From assembly GCF_032854445.1 (NCBI RefSeq), contig NC_088296.1, positions 19,393,485 to 19,457,484 on the forward strand: a stretch of 64,000 nt of DNA, read 5' to 3'. Position numbers and translations under genes: made by a program. Position 1 is the first letter of the stretch. Every line of letters starts with the position of its first letter. Under the pieces are notes generated by a model. The model saw only the letters and a list, made by a program, of their open reading frames with translations, was not told where the DNA came from and ran no database searches. Shown in pieces: positions 11,597 to 23,375 of the stretch. The DNA is from Liolophura sinensis (Eukaryota; Mollusca; Polyplacophora; Chitonida; Chitonidae).

Positions 11597-11810
11597 TTAA
11601 CACGTCGGCACGGCGCAATAACCCAGGAGCCTCCCAACGCACCAATGCGATCGCTTTGAGTTCAAGCTTAGATGCTGGCTCCCTCTCCGGACCTAGTGGG
11701 AAGGTCTGTCAGCAACTTGCGGATGTTCGTAGGTTTATCCCGGGTTCCTCAGTCCGGTTTCCTCGTACCATTATGCGGGCCGCCGTCGTATTAATGAAAT
11801 ATTCAGAGAA
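11597..11810 (+). mobile_element. SINE family 1, sense, diverged
   Basis: Begins in the head (GTCGGCACGGCGCAATAACC), then CAATGCGATCGCTTTGAGTT, TCCCTCTCCGG and GTATTAATGAAATATTC. It ends in AT-rich simple sequence with ATATATAT. Confidence 0.85.
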
Positions 11811-12499
11811 GTTCAGAAAGTACGGCAATCAATCATCATCAATAAAATAAATATATATATATTTATATATCATATATGATATCATATATGGTATAGAGCT
11901 TCGTGTTTGGTGTCTTAACACCCAAAAAATCAAATCAGAGAGTCGACGAAAGCGTTGTTCACGCCTCAGCTGATCGACGCTTGACCAGTATATGAGGTAG
12001 CAAGTTCGAATCCAATTCTCGCCTGCGTGAGCGTTTTGTCTTTATGGCAAACGGTTTGTTAGCTGCATGTATTTAGACAGTGATGTATACAGGTCTCTGC
12101 TGTGATTTCCTCCATTCATTACCTCGAGTACATATATTCGGCGCTAAAAAACAGTCTGATAAAATCAGATATAATTCCACGAAGTTTTGCAGAAGTCAAT
12201 AGTTTATTCTGTTCATGTGTAAAGCTCTACAGTAACTATAGCAGACATGCGTCTTGTGGAGGTCATGTGCTCACCATCCGTATGGTCACGTTACTGCCGC
12301 TCTATTTCTGCTGATATACGTAACCGCCAGGAGGAGCTGAAAAAAGGAAGCATTATTTTTACCGCTATGAATTTTACAAAATTTGTAAGGGCTTATATTG
12401 AAAAAGTAATAGACTATCTTACGCACAACTTACCCGTTCCAGTAATGTCTTCTTAACGAAGTGAAATGTAGTCACATGTATCAATCTTATTTCTTTAAC

Positions 12500-12583
12500 T
12501 TATTTAATTATTTGATTGCTGTTTTACGCCGTATTCAAAATATTTCACTTATACGGCGAACAGCATTCTGGTGGGAGTAAACC
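12500..12583 (-). mobile_element. SINE family 1, 3' fragment, antisense
   Basis: Only the conserved tail is present: TTTGATTGCTGTTTTACGCC, ATTTCACTTATACGGC and GGTGGGAGTAAACC. Confidence 0.8.
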
Positions 12584-13005
12584 AATATAAATCGGCGCAT
12601 GTAGCGGACCAATCAATGACGCCACATCCACATCTTAAACCTGTATATTTGCAAATGATTAAAAATTCACTTCCACTTCATTACAATGAACATTTAAGTA
12701 TACAATAAAGCTGAAAGCGCGTCAATAAATTATAAGTTGATTATTGTGAACAACATTTTTCACTCATAATTTCTGGTGAAGGGTATTAGTTTCCACGCGC
12801 AAGATAATTCTAGACACAATTTGTATTTTCCTTTGTTATGATGACTGCGTTAATTCGAATAGTTATTATCTTAGCATACTGTATATGCATGCTGTGCATT
12901 TAACGTATAAATGGTTGGATAGTCATTATACAATTTGCGTGAAATATCTTGAAATATGCAATACTTAAAATGTCGAGAAAATGAAGTAATTAGTAAGTGA
13001 CTTAC
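12584..13005. other. Downstream flank of locus C, no gene seen
   Basis: AT-rich sequence after the donor of exon C2. A further coding exon is expected because that donor is intact, but none is evident here. Confidence 0.4.
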
Positions 13006-15270
13006 GGTCTCGGCACTGACAGATGTCACAGTTGTTCTCGTCTCGAACAAATCCATAGGGGCAGAGCATTCGACACTGTGGCCCACACACGCTAAAATCT
13101 TGATTAGGTACTGGAACAGGAATTTGCAATATTGGAATGTAGACCAAAGAAGCTGACACATTTTGATAAGGTTTAAAAGATGACTGAGGTATATAAAACG
13201 AAGAACATTGTTTTTTTTTTCCCTGCCACTCTGGCTGTATGCCCATTTAAACTTAAATTTCGCTGTGCAAGTGGAAAGTTTTTGAATACAGTGCCGATAC
13301 CAGTTAAATAATTCAATGAATTTGGATCAGTTTCAGCATTACATTGTTTGGAACCTCTCGAACATGCAAGAAGCTTACATATTCCAAGTTCGAGGAAGGA
13401 AGCCTAAATATGTCTATAAATAGCAAATGCTGCCTATTCTTAGAGACCATGTACGTTCCCTTAATTTGCATAGGAAACAAATGTTTCCTATTCATGTAAA
13501 TCTCAATTAACGAACCGTTGACTACTTCAGCGAAAAGGAAACGTCCTCAAATACTGCACAACGAACGGAAACAACTAGAAGGGTTCTTGCTGTTCGAAAA
13601 GGTAGACGAAGTTTTATATTCCTGTACAGTGCAGAGATACGATGTTCTTCTATCAACATAACCATAGAATGTTCTCTTTTACGTACATACACTTTAGGAA
13701 AAAAAAAGTTCCCAGTTCCCGAACACAATTTCTTTCCCATTAGTACGTACGGGTCTATAGCACAAATAACAGACTCCTGAGCCCAAAAAGAATATGTTTT
13801 TTTTCCATGTAGGACGTATTTGAAATAATGCACCTTTCAGTCACTTTATTTAATTTCAAAACAGTGACCTGATAGTAGACGTGCCTAACTGATCTACATG
13901 TAGCGGGTGGTGGTCATATGGCAGAAAAATTGTTAATTATGATGTAAAACCCAAAACATACATACATATATACACACATACACCTGTAGCATCACCGCTC
14001 CCGATGTGTACGATGTTAACATTTATTCTCCTATGCAGAAAACTATATCGTCAACTCATACTCATTGTTATCTGTTTTAGGTAACGCGAAAACGTCGTAT
14101 TTCACTTGTGCGACGATACAAGTAGATATTTCCCATCAGGCTATACGAACAATCAAAGACCACAAGGATTCCACACCCATCCACCAGGAATGCCCACTCC
14201 TCATGCCAGTGGAAATTTTTCCCATTTTTGTTAGCCGGAATTTCTTCCCATTAACTTACGTGGACGGCACCTGCAGAGTTCACATCCGTCTTTGTCGCGC
14301 AGTTTTCCAGTACTACAGTGCATGAAACAACGTGATCCACACACGATTGGCGGGCTGGTCGCTTAAACAGAAATCAAAAATCATGTTTTACCTGCTTTAA
14401 GTAAAGATGGAAACAGCTTGGATAAACATGCCAATTCATATATTTCTTGCCATTCAGCAATACCACTCTGATAAAATGGGCTTTTGGGAAGTGTACATTG
14501 TCATCGTACATATACGTTGTGGCTTTCTGTTCTTCTTAGCACGAGGCGGATCAGGTCTTTGTTCAGAAGTGTCCTGATAATGGTTTCCACAGGAATCCCG
14601 CAGGCATTGGTCTCGCTACAAACGAGCTGCAGCTGATGAGGATGAGGTCGCAGGTTCGAATCCAGCAGTCGCTAATTCGGCTTCGGATGTAAATCTGTCT
14701 GTTTGTTATTTACCTGTATAGGTGGTGAACGGCGGTGTTTTGCACTGCTTTTCCCCACATAACCCTGACTATTTTTATACATTTCAAATAGGTTATTTTG
14801 TACACCTTTTATTTCCCCACTACCACCCTCACCCCATCCCATCCCAATAATTTATGATTTGGACTATTCAGTGTTAATTCAACATTTATTATTAATATTA
14901 TTATAAGAGAAAACTGCTGAGAATAGCGCTAAAACCACACACAAGTAAATCTGAGCTTGCCGAGTTAACTCGGTGAAAATACCTTTCAAAAAAAGGACAG
15001 GTGTATATAAATAAAAATACAAATTTGTTGTGACCTGTGTTGTATAGTATCGGAATTTAAACTACATTCTTTACGTATCAAACATGGTCTATACAAAGTC
15101 AATAAGGTAGGTTCGAGTACGAACTCATCAGTGAAGGTAGACACTTTTTTTTTTGCCTTTAGCGATAAAAAGAGGTCTAAACTCCTCTATTATTGAAACA
15201 AACTGTTTAGACTGAACCTACCCGATGTTACAGCGATCAGCACCACGAAAATCAAGAACAGCCTCAGCAT
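13006..15270 (-). CDS. Antistasin-like secreted peptide, locus C (three exons visible)
   Basis: Exon 1 (15270-15222, 49 nt) encodes MLRLFLIFVVLIAVTSG, a typical signal peptide, and ends in a GTAGGT donor, phase 1. Exon 2 (14361-14260, 102 nt, acceptor TTTAAG, donor GTAAG) begins ATSPPIVCGSRC and ends CELCRCRP. Exon 3 (13110-13006, 105 nt, acceptor TTCCAG, donor GTAAG) begins VPNQDFSVC and ends CDICQCRDR. Both domains have six Cys in the antistasin order and all junctions are phase 1, so single domains can be added or lost in frame. The product would be a secreted two-domain protein, probably a serine-protease inhibitor by family. All seen exons are open. The terminal exon was not found. Intron 1 carries a tRNA-like SINE also present in loci A and B. 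Confidence 0.8.
14590..14790 (+). mobile_element. tRNA-like SINE family 3 in intron 1 of locus C
   Basis: Contains the B-box-like GAGGTCGCAGGTTCGAATCC followed by GGCTTC-GATGTAAATC. The same element lies at the matching intron position in locus A (25985-26190) and locus B (50585-50790), which indicates insertion before those duplications. Isolated B-box-like GGTTCGAATCC relics also occur near 11995, 19047 and 54506. Confidence 0.6.
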
Positions 15271-15302
15271 GGTCAAGTCCAGCGGTGTTTGGTTTGTCCA
15301 AC

Positions 15303-15338
15303 ACTGAATGACACTCTCTAAACTACCAGCAATTTATA
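15303..15338 (-). promoter_or_regulatory. Core promoter of locus C
   Basis: On the minus strand TATAAAT (15338-15332) is followed about 25-30 nt later by CATTCAGTGTTGGACAAAC. The TCAGT initiator-like motif plus GTTGG is shared by the leaders of A and B, and in weaker form D. Confidence 0.55.
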
Positions 15339-15529
15339 TCATTTAAATCAAGCAAAATAACCTTTGAATAACATTTATAATTAGGTTATCATAATTATAT
15401 TATAATGTAAATGATAAAATTTAATAATAAAAATCAAATATGATTAACATTTTGCTATTTTTCATAATCTCATGTGGTAATCTGTCCTCAGCGTCCGAGG
15501 CCCCCAGCGCAGAGGTCGTTAACTTTCCG

Positions 15530-15620
15530 CTGAACTTCCACTCACAGCAATGACATTGGTGAGAAGCTTTTGGGTGGTTGTGCCGCGCTGGGACGCTAAC
15601 CACTAGTCCACGGAGGCAGC
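15530..15620 (-). mobile_element. SINE family 1, head fragment, antisense
   Basis: Carries CACTCACAGCAATGACATTG, GCCGCGCTGGGACGCTAACC and CCACGGAGGC: the head end of the family on the minus strand, without the tail. Confidence 0.75.
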
Positions 15621-18302
15621 GAATGTGGCATTTAAATCAGACAGCACAGCCAAAAATGTCCATTTATTTCATAAACTAAAAAAGCACCAGTTAAACAAGC
15701 TAAATCGTTTGTGTCACTTGGAGAACATATTTGTGGTTTTTCAGTGGATCTGCGAATTATTACTAGACGAATTCCCTGAAAAATGACTTTCCCAGAGATA
15801 CTTAATACTTCTTATTTACACACTTAAAAAGTACAATCCTGCATTTCATTTGTCATGTCCTATACGTTTAACCACCTTCGGGAATTACTGGAATAAGTTC
15901 CTCTTAAAAAAAGTAAAACTTGATTATTTGTGAAAAAATTGTTCCTGTTGAGACAAGATACAAGCTTTATTTGCCGACATGGTATTTAACCCGTCAATTA
16001 TCAGATTAGTCGCTGTTTACGAGAAAAGCTTAACAACCATTAAAACAAAACAACGAGGGAAGATCAGAAGCTTGCTATGTTTATTATAATTATACAATTT
16101 TAAGAATGACGGTTCGCGTGGGTATAAAATAGACCTGAGCTTCCGTGTTACACCCTCCGGTGAACTCCAATTTGTCAAAAACGGTTCTCACCTTATTCAG
16201 CCTGACCTGGGTAGACACAGGTAGACACCGATGGTGTGATAAGGAAACCACACGGGTCCCCCGGTCATGACACAAGTAAAGGCACCCAACTCCCCGTATT
16301 AACCCAACGATCTTTATCCTGCTCCGTCTGCCTTGGGTACACACAAGTAAACACCAAACAAGTGATAAAACAAAACACGCAACACAGGCAATTTATTGCC
16401 GTTTTTCGCCCCGAATAACCACTGGAACTCCGCCAAACGAGAGGCTATCGCCACTCGCCGCCATTCTTGATTTACCTATTCCATGGTAGAAATCCAGAAA
16501 AGCCGATTAAAAATGCAGCCCCACACAATTTGGTCTCAAAAATGGAAGTGCAAACGCTCTCCAGAGAGGAAATCATATCCCTAAGTAAATCCAGGGTTAA
16601 GTGTGAGTGTCAGAAGAAAAAGATAGAGAGATGTTATATCTTCAACTAATCTTGATTTAACCCCGCTTTGGGGGGGGGGGGGATGGAGGGAAATGCAAAC
16701 CCTGCCCAAACACGCCCTTACCCAAACCACCGGCAACATCTGGAAAAGCTGTAACTAATTACTGGAGACATCGACTGATCTAAAAACATAGTGGTACAGC
16801 TACAATCGAGTAAAAACTCCAACCACATAGAGACATCGGCTCAAATTGAGTCTGTTACAACCACATAGAGACATAGGCTCAAATTGAGTCTGTTACTCTG
16901 ACAAAACGGTGTGGCTTACTTATTCCAATCGTAGCGTTAATCAGTCTCCGATCAATCGAAAAAAAATCGATCATGAGCGACGGTTTTGCAGAATTCAAAA
17001 TCTCTCTTAAGCCTATGACTGTCTTAAACATTTGGATAAACCTTCGGCCAGAAACGTGTCAGATTTTACGCGTGTTGGTGCCAATGTTAGATAGTGATTT
17101 TGAATTTGCATACTGGGTAGGGGGAATGGTGCAATCAGCGTATACGCTGTCTAATTGTTTGGGTTCGATTTTAAGGGGCACATGACATTCCGTTATTTGA
17201 CTCCGTGCCACAAACACGGCTAGTGTGAGATTCTCCACATTTGTCACCTTCTTGCGTTTAAATATCCACCGCTACTAAATGCCCAACAAATCCCTACTGT
17301 ATCCTGCGGCCTATATTCACCACCTTTTGGTACCTTTTAAATTGTCACAGTGGCGTCCAAATTGTGGGTCTGATCCAGATAACAATGGAAATATCCACAG
17401 TTCAGAATCAAGTATATCCCACGACATGTTAGAGTTTATAGCCAACAACGCCAAGCAAGGCCACCCAAATTAGATGCCAACGTAGGATGACAATGATATA
17501 TTTTAAAAGCTGTCTAGCTTTTGTGGATGAGGGTTCAAATATATATGCTAGAAAACACCAAAAATGTATTGGTCCAAGATTCAGCTGAATTAAGTTTCTT
17601 GATGTTATTGTGGTTCCCCAGGGTAATCACTAAATGAACAGAACATGGAACAGGAACACCTGTTTCCACCGTTGCATTGTTTGTGGAAACCTTCCTATGA
17701 AGACCGGATTTTCTTGCTTAACTCTCGGCATTCCGCTGTCCTTAAAACAACCTAACAAACCTAGCAAGTGGTAATGTGTCCTATGGCTCCTCTAGCTGCT
17801 CTATTGACAAACTATTTACAACCACTTTGGAATTCCAGTCTCCACCGGTGATAATAAAAGTAGCGGAACTTTTTTTTTTTAGTCTGTGGTGGCCTCTTCC
17901 CACGGAATGATGATATCTCCAACGTGGGAATGCTGTACATACGCCCCAGCCAATGGATGGCCGGAATTCTCGTTGCTAGGATATCAACTAAACACAACCT
18001 TCCAAATATTGTTAGTATCTCCCGCCACAGAAACTTAGGTTTTAGGGGGGGGGGATACCTCTAGTGCCTCATAACGAAGCCAGAAAAAATTTACGATTAG
18101 AGGGAGGTAACCCACAGCCAGTCTTTGGAAACAATCCCCTGACGCTCATATTACATAGTTACTGTTAACATTCAGACTGTTAACATCACTTATTTTAAGG
18201 CGGTTAAAGTCTACAGCCTAAAAAGTTCTACTTTTCCTGGCACGCCCAAAAAGTGATTTGAGGGACTTACGCTAGCGTTCTTGGTTTTATCAACCAGATG
18301 AA
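15621..18302. other. No gene assigned; includes a 2 x 38-bp repeat
   Basis: A 38-bp direct repeat (CCACATAGAGACAT and CAAATTGAGTCTGTTAC) occurs at 16823-16860 and 16861-16898. G runs lie near 16668 and 18041. Sequence around 16090-17500 differs in composition from the neighbours and may be an old retroelement, but no domain can be recognised. Confidence 0.4.
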
Positions 18303-18548
18303 TAAATACATAAATATTGATTACGCCGTACTCAAGAATGTTTCACTTATACGACAGCAGCCAGCATTACGGTGGAAGGAAACTGGGCAGAGTCCAGGGG
18401 AAACCCACGACCAGGTTGTTGGCAGATCTTCTCACTTAAGGCCGGAGAGGGAGCCAGCATGAGCTGGATTTGAACTCACAGGGACCGCATTGAAGGCCCC
18501 TGGTCATTACGCTGCGCTAGCGCGCTAACCAACTGAGCCACGAAGCCC
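18303..18548 (-). mobile_element. SINE family 1, full length, antisense
   Basis: One of the most complete copies: GATTACGCCGTACTCAAGAA tail, TTTCACTTATACGACAGC, GGAAACTGGGCAGAGTCC, TTTGAACTCACAGGGACCGC, then head GCTGCGCTAGCGCGCTAACC and CAACTGAGCCACGAAGCC. Confidence 0.92.
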
Positions 18549-19710
18549 CCCCCCCCCTTTAGTCCCAACTTGGCATTTGAAGTAACACACGGTTTAGAAT
18601 TAACCTATGCCAAAAGTCACAGCTATTTAACATGAGCGCAAATCAGGAACGATCTAAATTGCCATGATGAAGTTCAGCGAGAACTGGGGCAGGCCACAAC
18701 ACAGAAGAGCTCCATATTGTATGCCAGAAGTACTGAAGCGATATATGTAAGTCTTCTGATAACAACTATTATGTATCATTATGAGGGAAGGACATGATAT
18801 TTTTTAAACCACCTGATTACAACCCTCAGTCGAAACAGCCACGTTTGATTTTAAGAGCACACGAGTTCTTTGGTGGAAAATGATATATGATTAATATTGT
18901 AACATTTTCCCCACATGATGTAAATTGCGTTAAACGTCTGAAATGCGGCCATTCCATTTGACTCGTCATAAACACTTTTGCCAAGATATTACGGCCTTAT
19001 GTCTGAATCCATACACAAAGGAAAGTGACAGTGACAATAAGGTCACAGGTTCGAATCCATCTCTCGCTTACTGGGTTACGAGTCGAAGGCACACGGTTTT
19101 GTCAGTTTGTAGCAAACGTCAGAAATTTTCTGGAGTCAGCCATTATTGCTACACTCATAGACCGGTCCGCATTTATAACAGTCAAAAAATCCTTAAATGC
19201 GAAGTTTGACAGCAGTGATATATAAAAAAAAACAAAAAGAATAAGAACTTTTCGCAGTTCTCACTTTTCCTGTGGATCCACTTCTGCTTGTTAAAGATCA
19301 CGTGCCTGTTGCCAACATTTTGTGTGTAGGCCACATGTGGGGGAGTTCGTCAGTTACATGCCCAAGTTCGCTGGTTTAAGTCTGACACAATTAGTGGACT
19401 GCCCCATGCGGTCCTTGTACAGTACCAGGTCATGTTGCTATGAGACAGCAATAACTGACGGCAAAAAAAAAACGTAAAAAGAGTTTAAATCAGTTTATTT
19501 GCCAAAGCAATAAAACAGGAAGATTGAAGTTTAATATTTTGAAAAGACCAATGACTTTAGATATTGAAAGTCTTGAGTAAGAAAGGACAACGTAGCCCTC
19601 AAATCATTTTACAAGTGAACAAACAGGGCGATCATCAGGGCCATTCCATCTTGGTTAACAATTGGCAGAGTATACAAAAAAATAATTATTTTTAAAATCA
19701 GTCTATATCA
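18549..19710. other. No gene seen
   Basis: A C run ends the SINE. A B-box-like GGTTCGAATCC at about 19047 suggests a SINE relic. Otherwise AT-rich and featureless to me. Confidence 0.4.
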
Positions 19711-19716
19711 AAACCA

Positions 19717-20510
19717 ATTAATATCCCTTGTGGTCACCCCTGTCTTCAATGCATGCGAAAATTCTCCGACGCATAGAAAAAGTCAGTCGTCTGATGAGAC
19801 GGCGTGGGATTCGTTGCCACTCATCTTGGAGAGCGAACGCCAGTTCTTTGTCGGTTGGCTGCAAGGTGTGACGTCGTTGGCGTCCAGGAAGTTCTGCACA
19901 ACTCGAGCTGTATGGCGTTGTCATGCTGTTACAGGACACCACGTGGCTGCTGCTGAAGGAATGGCAGGACAACAGGACGTAGAATTTCATCCACGTAACG
20001 TTGAGCTATTATGTTTCCGTAGATAATGACCAGTGGTGTCGTTCCTCTCCACAAATCCCACCCCACACCATGACGCTGCCGCCACCAAACGGTACCACCT
20101 CCTGGACGCATGATGCAGCCGTTTGTTCGCCTCTTCGATGGTAAATTCGCTGTCTGCTATCGGCTCTCAACAGGCAGTAGCGGCTTTCATCTGTAAAAAC
20201 AACACATTGCCAATCACGTCGTTGCCAACGGCGTGCAATTCGAGCCCATCGCAACCTCTGGCGACCATGTTCGGCTGTCAACAACTGTCCTCTGAATGGT
20301 CGATAGGCCCTAATTTCGTGAGCCATGAGTCTCCTGGACACGGTCTGCCGACTGACCCGGTGACATAAGACATTGATTGACAATGTCACTGTCAGGAAGC
20401 GGTCCCTCAGGTGTAAGGTGCGCAGGTACCCGTCTTCTCTGGGCGTAGTTACCCTAGGCTTGCCTGTTCTTGGCCTGTCCGATGTTTGCCCTGTCTGTCT
20501 TTAAAGTTGC
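19717..20510 (-). pseudogene. Tc1/mariner transposase relic
   Basis: The minus strand encodes an N-terminal helix-turn-helix region ending in VSRQTVSRRLMAHEIRA, the first catalytic Asp in VFTDESRYCL, then GGGSVMVWGGI, and the second Asp in QHDNA. The C-terminal part (DEWQRIPRRLIRRL, then MRRRIFACI) matches the family. Breaks include a frameshift near 20035 and an in-frame TAA just before QHDNA. The third acidic residue could not be located in a single frame. Terminal inverted repeats were not found, so the element is old. It contributes nothing to the antistasin loci. Confidence 0.85.
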
Positions 20511-20756
20511 ATCAAGTTTGGCACAGTTACACGAGAGCAGCCGAAGGTTGCTTTTCCGGCAATAATTGGGTATTATTTGCTGAAAAGGCTGGTTAAATTT
20601 AACTCACAAAGTCAAAGTTTAAAGAGTCGTAAAGTTTCTTTTGGCCGTCAGTTTACATGTATTCTATTCGGCAGGGCGACACCCCGAAATGTACTTTGCA
20701 AACTTTTAAAAACTAGACCTATACTGTCGTCCAGTGACAATACGAAACAAATCATT

Positions 20757-20893
20757 TTATTTATTTTTTTATTTATTTGATTGGTGTTTTGCGCCGTAAT
20801 CAAGAATATTTCACATATGCGACGGCGGCCAGCATTGTGGTTGGTTGAAACCGGGCAGAGCCCGGGGAAATCCACAACCATCCACAGGCTGCT
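20757..20893 (-). mobile_element. SINE family 1, 3' half, antisense
   Basis: TTTGATTGGTGTTTTGCGCC, CAAGAATATTTCACATATGC, GACGGCGGCCAGCAT, GAAACCGGGCAGAGCCCGGG. The head is missing. Confidence 0.88.
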
Positions 20894-21152
20894 GATAATC
20901 TCAATGATTATCTGTTTCAATTTACATGTTGTAATTGCCTTTCCCGTGATCTATAATTTCACGGTAAATTAATCTTAAGGACCAAGAAAGACCCATAGTG
21001 TTTATGTTTTTGGTCAAAATATCAAAAGAATGCATTTGTCACTTTTGTCATAAGATAGTAGTATATAACACACAGATTGGCGAAACTTAAATAATCAGTC
21101 AATATTTCTGAACAGAATTACGTGTAATCACATGTACTAAGGGTGCATCATA

Positions 21153-21153
<1 letters not shown>

Positions 21154-21199
<46 letters not shown>
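21154..21199. repeat. (TA)n microsatellite
   Basis: About 22 TA repeats, followed by a SINE-tail-like AATCAAATAAAATAAATCAA. Confidence 0.95.
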
Positions 21200-21203
<4 letters not shown>

Positions 21204-22873
21204 TCCCCCGGACTCTTCCCGGCCAATCAAATAAAATAAATCAAATAAATATATATTTTTTGTTATATATATAGGAGAGGCGCTTATTAAAATAATTCGA
21301 AAAATATTTTCATGCGCAGTATATAACGGTCTTTGTTTTGGTTAAGATAATTGAGTTGCATATGTAATTTGAATAGATTTTTATCTTGGGGTTAGGGTTA
21401 AACGTCGTACTTAACGATTTTTCAGTCATATGACTACTTAAGTACTTATTTTTCTGTGGGTTTTTTTCGCTGTTTAAGCTTGGTTTCCGGGATGAACCAC
21501 CTTGTTTAAATCCACAGCCAAAACAGCGAAATTAGGATTTGGATCTCGTTGTTGGAAAATGATACAGGCTTAATATCATAACATTTTACCGTCCTATCGG
21601 GCATGTTAATTGCGTGAAACATCGAAAATGACGCCATTCCATTGTCATACTAATAGATGCTTTTTCACGAATGGCCTACAGGGCGCCAGGAGAGAATACA
21701 GCTCTATGTGTGGATCCATACACGAGAAAATGTTCCAAGTAAATTTAAAAACTCCAGTAATGGCGGAGGATTTTCAACCCTCGATTTATATATGCGTATT
21801 CATTTCACAGTTCATAGGATGACCGTGTCCTGTATGTGTTTCGTCTGAAATGCACGAATCGACGATGAAATGTTCATTTACTTTGTTCTCTATATGCAGT
21901 GTTTCCAAACTAACAAATCATCTCTGATATAAAAAAAAGAAAAAAAATCCTCTTGATTGATCAATGCCATGTTGATAAGGCACATTGGCGCTATTTTTTT
22001 ATCAGTCTTGACGCTTATATGTGTATTACATCGTTGACTCATTCGTTTAAAGTGATCTTTGACAATGAGGTCAGAGGCCTAAATCCGACTCTGGCCGACT
22101 CACCTTCGGCTTGAAGTCACACTAATTTGTCAGTTTGCATTAAAAGGTCGGTAATTTTCTTGAGTGAGCCATTGTTGCTTCACTCATAATCCTAACAACA
22201 TCTAAAACAGTCGAAGAGCTCACCAGTACGAGGTTTAACAGCAATGAAGTAGATAAAATGCCGACCTTGGACAGAAAACTAGTAAATTTGTCAGTTCTCA
22301 GTGTTCCTGTTGTCTTGGACGCAGATGATGATCGTGTGGATGGACTAAAGTTCGTTGAAGATCACGTCGGTGGGTTCCTTTCCGCATAAAAGTGAAAAAC
22401 TTTCTTAAAAAGTTTTAAGTGTTGCATTAAACAACAAATAAAGTAAATAAATCAACAAATAAGTGCGTCGAAATGGGCATTCGTAGTGCATTTGCACTTC
22501 TCGTTCAGCAACGAGATGTGTTATTTCACGCGTAACATGTCAGCACTGTATATGTATTCTGTACGGCAGGAAGACACCCTCCTGATATCTCCGAAGTCAT
22601 ATGTGGAAAAACAAAGCGACAAAAGCTATACACTTCATAAGGCCTTCATGGCTGCCTGGCCAAGTCGAGAATGGCTTTTTTCTCGACTCAAGCAATGGAC
22701 ACGTTGCATTGAATGAGGTCGGATGCTCGAATCTAGCTCTGGCTTGTCTGTTTGCGTATTTATGTCTAGGGGTTCGCTAGCTCCCAGGCGAAGAACGGCT
22801 GTTGATTACACCGCCGCTTATCCGCCCAAAATGATGGTTACATGTATAGCGTGTTAACGGCTAGTCAAACACA

Positions 22874-22904
<31 letters not shown>

Positions 22905-23375
22905 AGAAGATTTTGTAGATGTAATTGGTTTTATCTATTTATCTGTAAATCCGTACGGAAAATATTTTAGACGTGGGTTTTGTGGAGATCACGTGGCTCT
23001 GGAATTCATTTCTACTCGTTTTCGTACATTGCTGGAGCTGAAAATATATACACGTTTTGTTATTTGTTTTCTCCTAGGCCTAGACAACAGACCACTTTGT
23101 ACAGCTGGATTATTCAGCCAGAACTAAATGTTTGGAAATGCACTTACTGTAATAATTCGAAAGATGTTTCATGCTCACTATATACTGGTCTTTGTTTTGG
23201 TTATATTGATTGAGCTGCATGTACAATTTGAATGATTTTGCAAGCTGTACAGAAATATCTTTATCTAAGGTATAAGTGGCCTTACAGACACTGTATCATA
23301 TATCAAAATATCACATGATCGGCAATTCAAAGGATATCAAAAAAATGGAAAACATGTAATTAGTGAGTTGCTTAC

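Noticed and set aside
13522-13833. 103-codon minus-strand frame between exons C1 and C2
   Set aside because: Lies in intron 2 of locus C, with no Cys pattern, splice context or domain.
16973-17473. Possible retroelement frames at 16973-17185 and 17279-17473
   Set aside because: No domain or LTR could be recognised; only the composition is different.
19040-19060. tRNA gene suggested by GGTTCGAATCC
   Set aside because: Only a B-box-like motif without a cloverleaf. The same motif recurs in SINE relics.
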